In this document: positions 34,637-44,072 of the stretch, one piece after another
How positions within the stretch are numbered: the first letter of the stretch is position 1
Layout: every line of letters starts with the position of its first letter
Source: Maribacter aquivivus
GTDB taxonomy: Bacteria; Bacteroidota; Bacteroidia; Flavobacteriales; Flavobacteriaceae
Reading direction: 5' to 3'
Assembly: GCF_900142175.1 (NCBI RefSeq)
Contig: NZ_FQZX01000001.1
Span: forward strand, 434,001 to 498,000
DNA: 64,000 nt
The notes under the pieces: model-generated
Seen by the model: only the letters and a program-made list of their open reading frames with translations
Told to the model about the DNA's origin: nothing
The model's database searches: none
Program-made: the position numbers and the translations under genes

Positions 34637-36253
34637 TTAAAATGCGTACCGTTGTGGTCCGCCTCTTCTTATTTCTTCACTGGCATACCCTTCAAACTTT
34701 TTAAAGTTTTCTCTAAAGGCATTTGTCAATTTAAATGCAGTGGTGTAATATTTCTCATCATCGTTCCAAGTTGCTCTCGGACTCAATACTGATGTTGGCA
34801 CACCAGGACATTCCCTAGGTTGCGCTACACCGAATACAGAGTGAATATGGTACTTATCATAAGAATACAAACCAAGATCACCGTTTAATGCGGCAGATAT
34901 CATTGCTCTTGTATACTTTAATTTCATTCTAGTTCCAATACCGTAAGGTCCACCTGTCCAACCTGTATTTACAAGCCATACATCTACACCAGATTCTTTC
35001 ATTTTCTTACTCAACATTTCAGCATACTTTGTTGGGTGCAATGGCATAAACGGAGCCCCGAAACATGCAGAAAATGATGGTACCGGCTCTACAACACCTG
35101 CCTCTGTACCTGCAACCTTAGCAGTATAACCAGAAATAAAGTGATATGCAGCCTGACTAGGAGTAAGCTTTGATATTGGAGGCAGTACACCAAATGCATC
35201 TGCAGTTAAAAAGAATATATTCTTTACATTCTTACCAATAGATGGTTGTTGAATGTTATCAATATGATGAATTGGGTAACTAACTCTTGTATTTTGTGTA
35301 ATTGAAGTATCAGCAAAATCTACATTGCCATTATCATCTAATACAACATTTTCTAATATTGCACCTGCCTTAATAGCACCATAAATTTCTGGTTCTTGCT
35401 CTTCAGATAAATTGATAACTTTCGCATAACAACCACCTTCAAAATTGAAAACGGTGTTTCTACTTGTCCAACCATGTTCATCATCACCAATTAATCTTCT
35501 ATTAGGATCTGTTGATAAGGTTGTTTTTCCTGTTCCTGATAATCCGAAGAAAATTGCCGTATCTCCATCTTCTCCAATATTAGAAGAACAGTGCATTGGC
35601 AAAGTCTCTTTGTACACTGGTAAAATAAAGTTTAAGGCAGAGAAAATTCCTTTTTTGATTTCTCCTGTATATCCTGTTCCTCCAATTAATGCAATTTTAT
35701 CGGTAAAGTTTAAGATTGCAAAATTATGTTGTCTTGTACCGTCAACTGCTGCATCGGCCATAAAGCCCGGCGCATTGATTACAGTCCACTCTGGGGTGAA
35801 ATCTTTTAATTCTTCCTCCGTAGGACGTAAAAACATATTATAAGCAAACATATTCGACCAGGGATACTCATTGATAACCCTAATGTTCAGTTTATAATCT
35901 TCATCTGCACATGCATAACTATCTCTAACAAAAAGTTCTTTTTCGTTTAAATAGGCAATTACCTTAGTGTATAATGCATCAAATTTTTCCTTTTCAAACG
36001 GAATATTAATGTCGCCCCACCAAACTTTGTCTTTTGTGATATCATCTTTTACAATATATCTATCTTTAGGGGACCTACCTGTAAATTCACCAGTATTGAC
36101 CGCAAGTGTTCCATTGCTGGTTTCAACTCCCATATCCATTTCTAGAGTGGCTTTTTGAAGTTCTTCTGGTGTTTCCTGATAATGAAAATTGGCGTGTGTA
36201 ATCCCATAATTTTTCAGGGATATGGTTTTCGCATTTGTCATTGAGCTTTTCAT
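34637..36253 (-). CDS. pckA: phosphoenolpyruvate carboxykinase (ATP)
   Basis: A 538-residue gluconeogenic enzyme converting oxaloacetate and ATP to phosphoenolpyruvate. Diagnostic motifs are GLSGTGKTTLSTD (kinase P-loop, near residue 243), RRLIGDDEHGW (metal site) and VNTGWTGGPYGIG near residue 430. The length is normal. Translation may also begin at the fifth codon, MTNAK. The terminator at 34602-34630 closes the transcript. Confidence 0.97.
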   Translation of the reverse strand: MKSSMTNAKTISLKNYGITHANFHYQETPEELQKATLEMDMGVETSNGTLAVNTGEFTGRSPKDRYIVKDDITKDKVWWGDINIPFEKEKFDALYTKVIAYLNEKELFVRDSYACADEDYKLNIRVINEYPWSNMFAYNMFLRPTEEELKDFTPEWTVINAPGFMADAAVDGTRQHNFAILNFTDKIALIGGTGYTGEIKKGIFSALNFILPVYKETLPMHCSSNIGEDGDTAIFFGLSGTGKTTLSTDPNRRLIGDDEHGWTSRNTVFNFEGGCYAKVINLSEEQEPEIYGAIKAGAILENVVLDDNGNVDFADTSITQNTRVSYPIHHIDNIQQPSIGKNVKNIFFLTADAFGVLPPISKLTPSQAAYHFISGYTAKVAGTEAGVVEPVPSFSACFGAPFMPLHPTKYAEMLSKKMKESGVDVWLVNTGWTGGPYGIGTRMKLKYTRAMISAALNGDLGLYSYDKYHIHSVFGVAQPRECPGVPTSVLSPRATWNDDEKYYTTAFKLTNAFRENFKKFEGYASEEIRRGGPQRYAF

Positions 36254-36510
36254 GCTTTAGAAAATTTGTTCGTGTAAAACTAAAAAAATAAAAGCTGAAC
36301 CACTGATTTTCAGAGCTCAATTAGCGCCATTTCTCGTCGAAATACGAATTCAATTAAAGAATCATTGTAAATGAAAAATATTCGCAGACACTTTATCCCT
36401 TTTAATACACATTATAATGGAATAACGTATTTTAAATGCATTATTGTTATTTTGCGTGTATAATTTTAAGAAAAGAATAAAAAAATAGTCAATTTTTTAA
36501 ACCGTTATTT

Positions 36511-37638
36511 TTACTTTACATTGAAATAATCAGCTGTTTTTGTAGCTAAAAGCAGTGCTGCGTGCTTCATATTATAATCAAGATCTTTACTCTCATCTTG
36601 AATTTCAAATACATCAAAAATACCTCTCTCCAGTAATGCCTCTTTAGAAATTTCTAATGTTCCACAAATTGCAATTACAGGCAGATGGTATCTTTTACCC
36701 AAATTAAGTATCCCTTGTAATAATTTACCGTTTAATGTTTGCTCATCAATTCTACCTTCACCGGTAATGATATAATCAAATTTCTCTCGAGCCAATAATT
36801 TATGCACTCCAGATAGTTCTAAAATAAAATCTATTCCGCTTAACATTTCTGCATCAAAAAAAGATTTTAATCCAAAGGCCGCTCCTCCCGCTGCACCTGC
36901 ACCTGGTAATTCCCCATTATTCAAATTATACTTTTTAGATACTACGGCATCTAAATTTCTAAGTCCTTTATCTAAATCTTCAATAATAACATCTGTAGCT
37001 CCCTTTTGCCTAGCATACACATAAGATGCGCCATTTTCACCAAATAACGGGTTGGTAACATCATTTACTGCATAAAAATTTGCCCGCTTTACGTTATCCG
37101 AAACAGCTGAATCATCAATACTATGTATTAATTGCAAACTAGAACCTATAGAAGACAATTCTTCTCCTTCTTCATTTAAGAAAACATAACCTAAAGCTTG
37201 CGCTATACCAATACCACCATCATTTGTAGCACTACCACCAAGACCTAAATAAATATGTTCAACACCTTTTTCAATAGCATCTTTGATCTGTAAACCTGTA
37301 CCATATGTAGACGTTAACATCGGATTTCGTTCTTCTGGATTTAACAACTCCATACCTGAAGTATTAGCCAATTCTATATAAGCAGATTTAGTTTTCTGAT
37401 TATATAAATAGTACGACTGAATTAACTTGCCTAAAGGATTTTCACTAATTACCTGCATAGCAATACATGGCTTATAGCTTGCCACGGCGTTCATAAAACC
37501 ATCGCCACCATCTGATGCTTTTATGAAATGAGAAGTAAAAGAAACGCCAGATTTTTCTACACCTGAAATAAAAGCTTTTGTAAAACCCTCACTAGTTAGC
37601 GATCCTTTAAATTTATCTGGTATAAGTAATAGCTTCAT
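36511..37638 (-). CDS. glycerate kinase (GlxK/GarK family)
   Basis: A 375-residue glycerate 2-kinase type enzyme. It starts LLIPDKFKGSLTS, and the family motifs GLGGSATNDGG (near residue 135), GAAGGAAFGL and TGEGRIDEQTL are present. It phosphorylates D-glycerate. It starts on the base after the stop of the DASS transporter, so transport and phosphorylation of a three- or four-carbon acid are probably coupled. About 257 bases without a gene separate its end from pckA; I see nothing specific there. Confidence 0.92.
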   Translation of the reverse strand: MKLLLIPDKFKGSLTSEGFTKAFISGVEKSGVSFTSHFIKASDGGDGFMNAVASYKPCIAMQVISENPLGKLIQSYYLYNQKTKSAYIELANTSGMELLNPEERNPMLTSTYGTGLQIKDAIEKGVEHIYLGLGGSATNDGGIGIAQALGYVFLNEEGEELSSIGSSLQLIHSIDDSAVSDNVKRANFYAVNDVTNPLFGENGASYVYARQKGATDVIIEDLDKGLRNLDAVVSKKYNLNNGELPGAGAAGGAAFGLKSFFDAEMLSGIDFILELSGVHKLLAREKFDYIITGEGRIDEQTLNGKLLQGILNLGKRYHLPVIAICGTLEISKEALLERGIFDVFEIQDESKDLDYNMKHAALLLATKTADYFNVK

Positions 37639-39105
37639 TTATTTGAATTTGTTGGGGAAACTATTTATTGAAATATCCCACAATTCTGGGAGTACAAAAT
37701 ATACGAAAAAGGTTAATATAATGATAGAAATAATATTCATAAAAAATCCTTTGCTCACCATATCAGGGATTCTTAAGTAACCAGATCCAAAAACTACAGC
37801 ATTTGGTGGTGTGGCCACCGGCAACATAAAAGCACATGATGCTGCGACCGCTGCACCCACCATTAATACAAATGGGTGTACATCTATTGTCAACGCCATT
37901 GGCGCCAAAACCGGCAATAACATTGCCGTTGTTGCCAAGTTTGATGTTATTTCTGTTAAGAAGTTTACTGCAGCTATCAATACTAATATCAAAACAATTA
38001 TAGGCAAACCAGCTAATGTCGTCATTTGACTACCGATCCAAACCGCCAAGCCACTAACTTCAAATCCTTTTGCCAAAGCCATACCACCACCGAACAATAG
38101 AATAATTCCCCACGGCATTTTTACTGCTTCTTCCCAATTTATAAGCTGTTCTCCTTTTTCCTTTGAAGGAATTAAGAACAAAACAATAGCAAAAAATATA
38201 GCGATAATAGTATCATCTAAACCAGGTAATATCTTTTGCAATAGAATAGAACGCGTAATCCAGCAAAAAGCTGTTAATGCAAATACAAATGCCACCACTT
38301 TCTCTTCATATGATATTTTACCAAGGTTAGATAACAGGCGTTGTATTTCTTGTTTTCCCCCAGGAAAAGATTTTTGCTTAAACTGAAAGGCATACTTAGT
38401 CAAGTATTTCCAACATATAAAAATTAGAATAATAGATATAGGTAGCCCGAACGCGAACCATTGCATAAAGGCAATTTCATAACCATAGGTATCAAATACA
38501 ACACCTGCCAACACTAAATTTGGCGGCGTACCTATCAATGTTGCCACACCACCAATAGAAGCACTATAGGCAATTGCCAGCATTAGCGCTTTGCCAAAAG
38601 TCTTGTTTTCATCTTCTACCGTATCAGGGTTATCTTCTAATTGTTTAATTATTGCCAAACCAATAGGAAGCATCATTACAGCAGTTGCCGTATTAGATAT
38701 CCACATTGATAAAAATGCAGTTGCCACCATAAATCCAAGAATTATCTTTCGAACATCTGACCCAATGAAATTGATGATATTCAACGCTATTCTTCTATGC
38801 AAATTCCATTTTTCTATAGCTATGGCAATTATGAATCCTCCCATATATAGAAATACATACTTGTGACCAAAAGAACCCGATGTTGCCGATAACTCTAACC
38901 CACCAGATAATGGAAACAGCACTAATGGCAATAATGCTGTCACTGCAATAGGGATGGCTTCGGTGATCCACCAAATGGCAATCCACACCGTAGAAGCCAA
39001 TACTGCATTGGCTTGCTCTGAAAGTCCGACCGGATGAAAAAAGAAAAGAATTAGTATAAATAAAAGCGGACCCAAGACTAGTCCTAATAATTTAGTCTTA
39101 CTCAT
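37639..39105 (-). CDS. DASS/SLC13-family sodium:anion symporter
   Basis: A 488-residue inner-membrane symporter with about 11-12 hydrophobic segments. The two family signatures SNTATAVMMLPIGLAI (near residue 145) and LATTAMLLPVLAPMAL (near residue 395) are visible, each after a helix hairpin. Family members take up dicarboxylates, sulfate or related anions with sodium. The adjoining glycerate kinase makes glycerate or tartronate-type acids a plausible substrate, which is inference only. DUF423 is encoded 32 bases upstream. Confidence 0.88.
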   Translation of the reverse strand: MSKTKLLGLVLGPLLFILILFFFHPVGLSEQANAVLASTVWIAIWWITEAIPIAVTALLPLVLFPLSGGLELSATSGSFGHKYVFLYMGGFIIAIAIEKWNLHRRIALNIINFIGSDVRKIILGFMVATAFLSMWISNTATAVMMLPIGLAIIKQLEDNPDTVEDENKTFGKALMLAIAYSASIGGVATLIGTPPNLVLAGVVFDTYGYEIAFMQWFAFGLPISIILIFICWKYLTKYAFQFKQKSFPGGKQEIQRLLSNLGKISYEEKVVAFVFALTAFCWITRSILLQKILPGLDDTIIAIFFAIVLFLIPSKEKGEQLINWEEAVKMPWGIILLFGGGMALAKGFEVSGLAVWIGSQMTTLAGLPIIVLILVLIAAVNFLTEITSNLATTAMLLPVLAPMALTIDVHPFVLMVGAAVAASCAFMLPVATPPNAVVFGSGYLRIPDMVSKGFFMNIISIIILTFFVYFVLPELWDISINSFPNKFK

Positions 39106-39137
39106 AAAATTGCCATTATAACATGAAAATACGCTAT

Positions 39138-39530
39138 TTAATTCTCAATTTTAGATTTCATAATTCCGTAGCCCATCATTGCCCAAGCTGCAATTAAAAA
39201 TAAACCGCCAATTGGGGTAACAATACCTAATACCTTAAAATCGAATGCTACCAAAGAATTCAGTGCCAATAGATAAATGGAAAAAGAAAATAACACCACA
39301 CCAACTACCGTACAGATATAAATTGCTTTTTTAGACTTTAATAGCCCCGTAGGCAATAACCCAAGTGCTAATAGAAAAAATGCATGGTACATTTGGTACC
39401 GAACTCCCGTTTCAAATGTGGCTACTGCTTGTATATCCACTATTTTTTTTAACCCGTGTGCGCCAAATGCACCTAACACTACCGCTAGCATTCCAAACAA
39501 GCATGCCGTACCTAAAATTGTTTTTTTCAT
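39138..39530 (-). CDS. DUF423 membrane protein
   Basis: A 130-residue membrane protein with four hydrophobic helices. The family signature FGMLAVVLGAFGAHGLKK follows the first helix. I moved the start to the ATG at 39530; the longer frame adds 22 charged residues absent from the family. It lies upstream of the DASS gene in the same orientation. Function unknown. Confidence 0.85.
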   Translation of the reverse strand: MKKTILGTACLFGMLAVVLGAFGAHGLKKIVDIQAVATFETGVRYQMYHAFFLLALGLLPTGLLKSKKAIYICTVVGVVLFSFSIYLLALNSLVAFDFKVLGIVTPIGGLFLIAAWAMMGYGIMKSKIEN

Positions 39531-39611
39531 AACTTTTTCTATAACTTTCTTTATAAATGTAACAATTTGATACCTTAGTAAATCGTTAGTAATCAAAAAT
39601 ACTGAAATCGA

Positions 39612-40985
39612 ATGATGCGAAAAATTCTTGTTATAGGTGCAGGTAAATCAACCTCTTATTTATTAGATTATCTTTTAGGTAAATCTGAAACCGAAAATTT
39701 AGAGATTACCATTGGTGATATTAACCCTGCCGCAATTTCCCCTTCGATTGCCAATCACAAACATTGCAACGTTATAAAACTCGATATTTTTGACGAAACG
39801 GCAAGGCAAAAGGCTATTGAAAACTCAGACATCGTTATCTCTATGCTTCCTGCCCGTTTTCATATTAAGGTTGCAGAAGATTGTGTTCGCCTTAAAAAGC
39901 ATTTGGTTACAGCCTCATACATAAGTCCAGAATTATTGGCTCTTGATAAAGAGGTGAAGGAAGCAGGACTCGTATTCATGAACGAAATAGGGCTAGATCC
40001 TGGCGTTGACCATATGAGCGCTATGCAGGTAATTGATCGTATTCGCGATAAAGGTGGTAAAATAATTTTGTTCGAATCTTTTTGTGGCGGACTTGTTGCC
40101 CCTGAATACGACAACAACCTTTGGAATTATAAATTTACTTGGAACCCAAGAAATGTAGTACTTGCCGGTCAAGGCGGTACTGCTAAATTTATACAAGAAG
40201 GCACTTATAAATATATACCTTATCACCGTTTGTTTAGACGTACCGAATTCTTTGAAATTGAAGGATATGGTCGTTTTGAGGGGTATGCCAATCGCGATTC
40301 TTTAAACTATAGAGAAGCCTACCAATTACAAGATGCCTTAACCATTTACAGAGGCACCATGCGTCGTGTAGGATTTTCAAAAGCATGGAATATGTTTATT
40401 CAACTAGGAGCTACAGATGATACGTATGCGATTGAAAACTCTGAAAAAATGAGTTATCGCGAATTCATTAATCTTTTCCTTCCTTATTCACCTACCGATT
40501 CTGTTGAATTGAAACTTAGACATTACCTGAAATTAGATCAGGATGATATCCGGTGGGATAAATTATTGGAACTGAACATTTTTGACCAAACAAAACTAAT
40601 AGGTATTCCAAATGCTACACCAGCCCAAGCACTTCAGAAAATTCTTGAAGATAGCTGGACACTTAAAGCCGAAGAGAAAGATATGATTGTTATGTATCAT
40701 AAATTTGGCTACGAATTAAATGGCGAAAAGAAACAAATAGACTCTAAACTGGTTGTTACCGGCGAAAACCAAACGTTTACGGCTATGGCAAAAACCGTAG
40801 GCTTACCCGTAGCTATGGCAGCTTTAAAAATATTGAACGGCGATATTAAGACCCCTGGTGTACAGATACCTATTACCAAAGAAGTATACGAACCAATATT
40901 AAATGAACTAGAGAGTTACGGAGTCAATTTTAAAGAATATGAAATACCTTATTTAGGCTATAATCCAAATTCTGTAGTCAACTAG
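39612..40985 (+). CDS. saccharopine dehydrogenase-like protein
   Basis: A 457-residue NAD(P)-dependent enzyme. A Rossmann segment ILVIGAGKSTSYLLDYL opens the protein, followed by SMLPARFHIKVAEDC and LDPGVDHMSA, which match saccharopine dehydrogenase / lysine-oxoglutarate reductase-type proteins. It probably acts in lysine breakdown, in line with the Lrp-type gene downstream. Two adjacent ATG codons are possible starts. The substrate direction cannot be read. Confidence 0.88.
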   Translation: MMRKILVIGAGKSTSYLLDYLLGKSETENLEITIGDINPAAISPSIANHKHCNVIKLDIFDETARQKAIENSDIVISMLPARFHIKVAEDCVRLKKHLVTASYISPELLALDKEVKEAGLVFMNEIGLDPGVDHMSAMQVIDRIRDKGGKIILFESFCGGLVAPEYDNNLWNYKFTWNPRNVVLAGQGGTAKFIQEGTYKYIPYHRLFRRTEFFEIEGYGRFEGYANRDSLNYREAYQLQDALTIYRGTMRRVGFSKAWNMFIQLGATDDTYAIENSEKMSYREFINLFLPYSPTDSVELKLRHYLKLDQDDIRWDKLLELNIFDQTKLIGIPNATPAQALQKILEDSWTLKAEEKDMIVMYHKFGYELNGEKKQIDSKLVVTGENQTFTAMAKTVGLPVAMAALKILNGDIKTPGVQIPITKEVYEPILNELESYGVNFKEYEIPYLGYNPNSVVN

Positions 40986-41032
40986 CACTTTTTAACTACC
41001 AAATTGAAACCAAATAAGTACATTTATGTTTT

Positions 41033-41051
41033 AAACCCTCATAGAGGGTTT
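41033..41051 (+). terminator. hairpin after the saccharopine dehydrogenase gene
   Basis: aaaccctc and gagggttt flank ata. It is followed by aattctt rather than a clean T-run, so termination may be weak. Confidence 0.5.
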
Positions 41052-41058
41052 AATTCTT

Positions 41059-41117
41059 CGAGGTTTGCCACGAAATGATATATTGATAAACAAACCTCGT
41101 AACCTTAGGTCGAGGTT
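41059..41117 (+). promoter_or_regulatory. three-arm inverted repeat upstream of the Lrp gene
   Basis: The arms cgaggtttg (41059-41067), caaacctcg (41091-41099) and cgaggtt (41111-41117) let the middle arm pair with either the first (nine bases, 23-base loop) or the third (seven bases, 11-base loop). The two hairpins exclude each other. It could be an RNA switch or a pair of protein sites, for example for Lrp itself. Confidence 0.5.
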
Positions 41118-41133
41118 ATTGATTTGATAAAAC

Positions 41134-41604
41134 ATGAAAACACCTACTTCTTTGGCTAAAATTGATGGTATAGATAAAAAAATCTTGCGCTTTTTAATGG
41201 AAGACGCCCGTAAACCGGTACTTGAAATTGCAAGAAGTATTGGAATATCTGGTGCAGCCATACATCAACGTTTAAGAAAACTAGAAGCATCAGGACTTTT
41301 ATCTGGCTCTAAATTCATTGTAAATCCTAAATCTTTAGGGTATACCACAATGGCATATATTGGTATTTACCTAGACAAAGCAATGAGTAATCCCATGGCC
41401 GTAAAACAATTAGAAAAAATACCTGAAGTATTAGAGTGCCATTACACTACTGGTAACTGGTCTATTCTAATAAAGGTTTTATGTAGAGACAACGAACATT
41501 TAATGCAGGTACTGAACAAAGAAATACAAGCCATTGAAGGTGTATCTAGAACAGAAACCTTTATATCATTGGCACAACAGATAGATAGACAAATTAGTAT
41601 ATAA
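41134..41604 (+). CDS. Lrp/AsnC-family transcriptional regulator
   Basis: A 156-residue regulator. An N-terminal winged helix (about residues 9-65, with SGAAIHQRLRKLEASG as recognition part) is followed by the RAM ligand-binding domain, including the CHYTTGNWSILIKVL stretch. These proteins bind amino acids such as lysine, leucine or alanine and control nearby genes. Neighbours here include a lysine-type dehydrogenase upstream and alanine dehydrogenase downstream, so either may be its target. The leader contains the three-arm repeat at 41059-41117. Confidence 0.9.
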   Translation: MKTPTSLAKIDGIDKKILRFLMEDARKPVLEIARSIGISGAAIHQRLRKLEASGLLSGSKFIVNPKSLGYTTMAYIGIYLDKAMSNPMAVKQLEKIPEVLECHYTTGNWSILIKVLCRDNEHLMQVLNKEIQAIEGVSRTETFISLAQQIDRQISI

Positions 41605-41637
41605 AAAAAGCCTTCCCAATTTGGAAGGCTTTTTTTA
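41603..41637. terminator. terminator between the Lrp gene and the zinc protease gene
   Basis: agccttcc and ggaaggct flank a six-base loop. A-runs and T-runs on both sides make it usable in both directions; it separates convergent genes. Confidence 0.9.
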
Positions 41638-41657
41638 TATTCAACATTAGTTTTAGC

Positions 41658-42353
41658 TTAATCTCTACCACCAAAAACTTGAAGTCCCCAGTATACTAAA
41701 GTTGCCAATGAACCAATTGCAGCTACCAAGTAGGTACGTGCAGCCCATTTCAATGCATCTTCTGAACCTTTATATTCTTCTGGCGTAACTATATGCTTAT
41801 TCTTCAACCATGCCAATGCTCTATTACTAGCATCATATTCCACAGGTAAGGTTACGAAACTAAATAATGTTGCCATACCCATCATCACCAAACCGGCAAC
41901 AGCTACCCAATAACCAAAACCCACACCAGCAGCCGCACCTAATGCCAAACCGCCAAATACAACCCACATAGACATGTTAGATGTTACACTAACCACAGGC
42001 ACTAATTTTGAACGCAAGCCCAACCATTCATATGCCTCCGCATGTTGTACAGCATGACCACATTCGTGAGCCGCAACTGCAGCTGCCGAAGCATTTCTTT
42101 GATTATAAACTCCCTCACTTAAATTCACTGTCTTATTAGCAGGATTGTAATGATCCGTAAGCATACCAGGTGTAGAAACAACTTTTACATCTCTAATACC
42201 ATGATCTGCCAACATTTTTTCTGCAATCTCAGCACCGCTCATTCCGTTTTGTAAATGAACTTTTGAATAAAACTTGAACTTACTCTTTAATTTACTACTT
42301 ACTAACCAGCTGACCAAAGCAATCGCCCCAATCAGTATATAATATCCCATCAT
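41658..42353 (-). CDS. membrane zinc metallopeptidase (YugP-like)
   Basis: A 231-residue membrane protein with an N-terminal helix, the zinc-binding HECGH motif in AAHECGHAVQHAEAY, and further helices at residues 125-175 and 205-228. The family is the YugP/DUF2268-like membrane peptidase group of bacteria. The physiological target is unknown. It converges on the Lrp gene with a shared terminator. Confidence 0.9.
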   Translation of the reverse strand: MMGYYILIGAIALVSWLVSSKLKSKFKFYSKVHLQNGMSGAEIAEKMLADHGIRDVKVVSTPGMLTDHYNPANKTVNLSEGVYNQRNASAAAVAAHECGHAVQHAEAYEWLGLRSKLVPVVSVTSNMSMWVVFGGLALGAAAGVGFGYWVAVAGLVMMGMATLFSFVTLPVEYDASNRALAWLKNKHIVTPEEYKGSEDALKWAARTYLVAAIGSLATLVYWGLQVFGGRD

Positions 42354-42425
42354 AATTTTTCAATTTTTAAATCGATTAAATATACTAAAGATCCTTACTT
42401 TTTAAGAATCTATTTATATAAAAGC

Positions 42426-42462
42426 AAAAACCCCGCCAAATTTCTTTTCAGAACTGGCGAGG
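42426..42462 (-). terminator. terminator of alanine dehydrogenase gene
   Basis: On the minus strand cctcgcca and tggcgggg pair around a 16-base loop and are followed by TTTTT. One G-T pair occurs in the stem. Confidence 0.85.
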
Positions 42463-42488
42463 TCTATTATACTGACAGAATGTATTGA

Positions 42489-43589
42489 TTAAGCAACTAT
42501 TTCTTCCCAACCAAAGGCTTCAATAATTTCTTGAAGCACTATTTTTCCTTTTACTATATTCAATCCTTTGTTTAAAGATGCATCTTTCTCACAAGCCGCT
42601 TCCCAACCTAAATTTGCTAATTTCAAAGCAAAAGGTAGAGTTACATTGGTTAACGCCATTGTCGATGTATAAGGCACTGCACCTGGCATATTTGCAACCG
42701 AGTAATGAACAACATCATCAATAATATAAATAGGGTCTTCATGCGTGGTAGGTCTGGTTGTTTCTACACATCCGCCTTGATCCACGGCAACATCAACGAT
42801 TACAGTACCTGGTCTCATTTCTTTCAACATGTCTCTTGTAATCAAATTAGGAGCTTTAGCTCCTTTCAACAAAACACCACCAATAATTAAATCATGTGTT
42901 TTTATAAGTCTTCGAATATTAAATTCATTTGAAAATTCTGTAACTACATGTGGCGGCATTACATCATTTGCATAACGTAGACGTTTCATGTTCACATCTA
43001 GTATCGTCACATGAGCACCTAAACCTGCTGCCATTTTAGCAGCTTGTATACCCACAACACCGGCACCTAACACCAAAACCTTACCTGGAGCAACACCCGG
43101 TACACCACCCAAAAGAACTCCACGACCTTTTACTGGCTTCTCTAAATATTTGGCACCTTGTTGAATTGCCATTCTACCAGCTACTTCTGACATTGGCGTT
43201 AAAAGAGGCAAAGTACCTTCTTCATCCTCTACCGTTTCATAAGCGATACAAACCGCTTTTTGCTTGATCATAGCTTTTGTCAATGCCTCACTAGATGCAA
43301 AATGGAAATAGGTAAAAAGTATTTGACCTTCTTGAATTAAATTATATTCTTCTTCTATAGGCTCTTTTACTTTTACGATCATTTCGCTCATGGCATAAAC
43401 CTGACCAATAGTATCTAGTATTATAGCACCTGCCTGTTGATAATCTTGATTGAAAAAACCACTGCCTTCCCCTGCTTCTGACTGTACATATACTTTGTGG
43501 CCGTTTTTTACCAATTCAAAAACTCCGCCTGGCGTCATACCTACCCTGCTTTCATTGTTCTTTATTTCTTTTGGAATACCAACAATCAT
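42489..43589 (-). CDS. ald: alanine dehydrogenase
   Basis: A 366-residue NAD-dependent enzyme that interconverts alanine and pyruvate plus ammonia. The start MIVGIPKEIKNNESRVGMTP is the family opening, VLVLGAGVVGIQAAKMAAGLGA is the Rossmann fold (near residue 170), and DQGGCVETTRPTTHEDP is the conserved C-terminal region. The length fits the hexameric enzymes. A single gene with its own terminator. Confidence 0.96.
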   Translation of the reverse strand: MIVGIPKEIKNNESRVGMTPGGVFELVKNGHKVYVQSEAGEGSGFFNQDYQQAGAIILDTIGQVYAMSEMIVKVKEPIEEEYNLIQEGQILFTYFHFASSEALTKAMIKQKAVCIAYETVEDEEGTLPLLTPMSEVAGRMAIQQGAKYLEKPVKGRGVLLGGVPGVAPGKVLVLGAGVVGIQAAKMAAGLGAHVTILDVNMKRLRYANDVMPPHVVTEFSNEFNIRRLIKTHDLIIGGVLLKGAKAPNLITRDMLKEMRPGTVIVDVAVDQGGCVETTRPTTHEDPIYIIDDVVHYSVANMPGAVPYTSTMALTNVTLPFALKLANLGWEAACEKDASLNKGLNIVKGKIVLQEIIEAFGWEEIVA

Positions 43590-43729
43590 GATTTATCATT
43601 TTATGTTATACTGCAAAATTGAAACTAATTATGCAGATAACAAACAATAATTCGATAAAACGTAGGGGTTGATTGGTAAAAATATATAATTATGAGTTTA
43701 TACCCCTATAAAATTAGGGGGTATACTGT

Positions 43730-43984
43730 TTATTTATACTTTAATTTCATTAAAACCATTAAAATTAGAAGGGCAGATGTAATTCCATTTGCTAAAATAA
43801 CAGGCAGACTATTTATATTCACTCCATAAACCAACCAAAGTAAAACCCCTATTAATAAAACAGTATACATAGTAAGGGAAATATCTTCAACAGATTTATT
43901 TTTCCACGTTTTATATACTTGTGGCACAAATGCCGCTGTGGTTAAAGTAGCGGCGATCAAACCTAAGATTTCGACACTGTCCAT
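43730..43984 (-). CDS. SemiSWEET-type sugar transporter
   Basis: An 84-residue membrane protein with three transmembrane helices and the PQ loop FVPQVYKTWKNKSVEDIS between the first two. The size and motif match bacterial SemiSWEETs, which dimerise to form a sugar pore. The ATG at 43984 starts the first helix directly; the longer frame adds 14 residues with no family support. It lies downstream of leuS, separated from it by a strong hairpin. Confidence 0.88.
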   Translation of the reverse strand: MDSVEILGLIAATLTTAAFVPQVYKTWKNKSVEDISLTMYTVLLIGVLLWLVYGVNINSLPVILANGITSALLILMVLMKLKYK

Positions 43985-44024
43985 ATTATCATAATTTACA
44001 ACTGCATAAGCAAACCTAACAAAC

Positions 44025-44054
44025 AAGAAGAGGCGATAAATATCGCCTCTTCTT
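44025..44054 (-). terminator. strong hairpin after leuS
   Basis: aagaagaggcgata and tatcgcctcttctt are perfect 14-base arms with only two bases between them, so two or three pairs at the tip must open. On the minus strand it lies after the leuS stop (44073) and is followed by gtttgtt. Most likely a terminator, though the T-run is interrupted. Confidence 0.75.
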
Positions 44055-44072
44055 TTAAATATATTCTCTTAA

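Noticed and set aside
35445..35843. 132-codon plus-strand open frame inside pckA
   Set aside because: A reverse shadow of conserved pckA codons; no domain, no promoter.
44025..44054. Perfect 14-base inverted repeat as a regulator operator
   Set aside because: Its place after the leuS stop and its arm composition fit a transcription terminator better; a role as operator for the downstream SemiSWEET gene is possible but unsupported.
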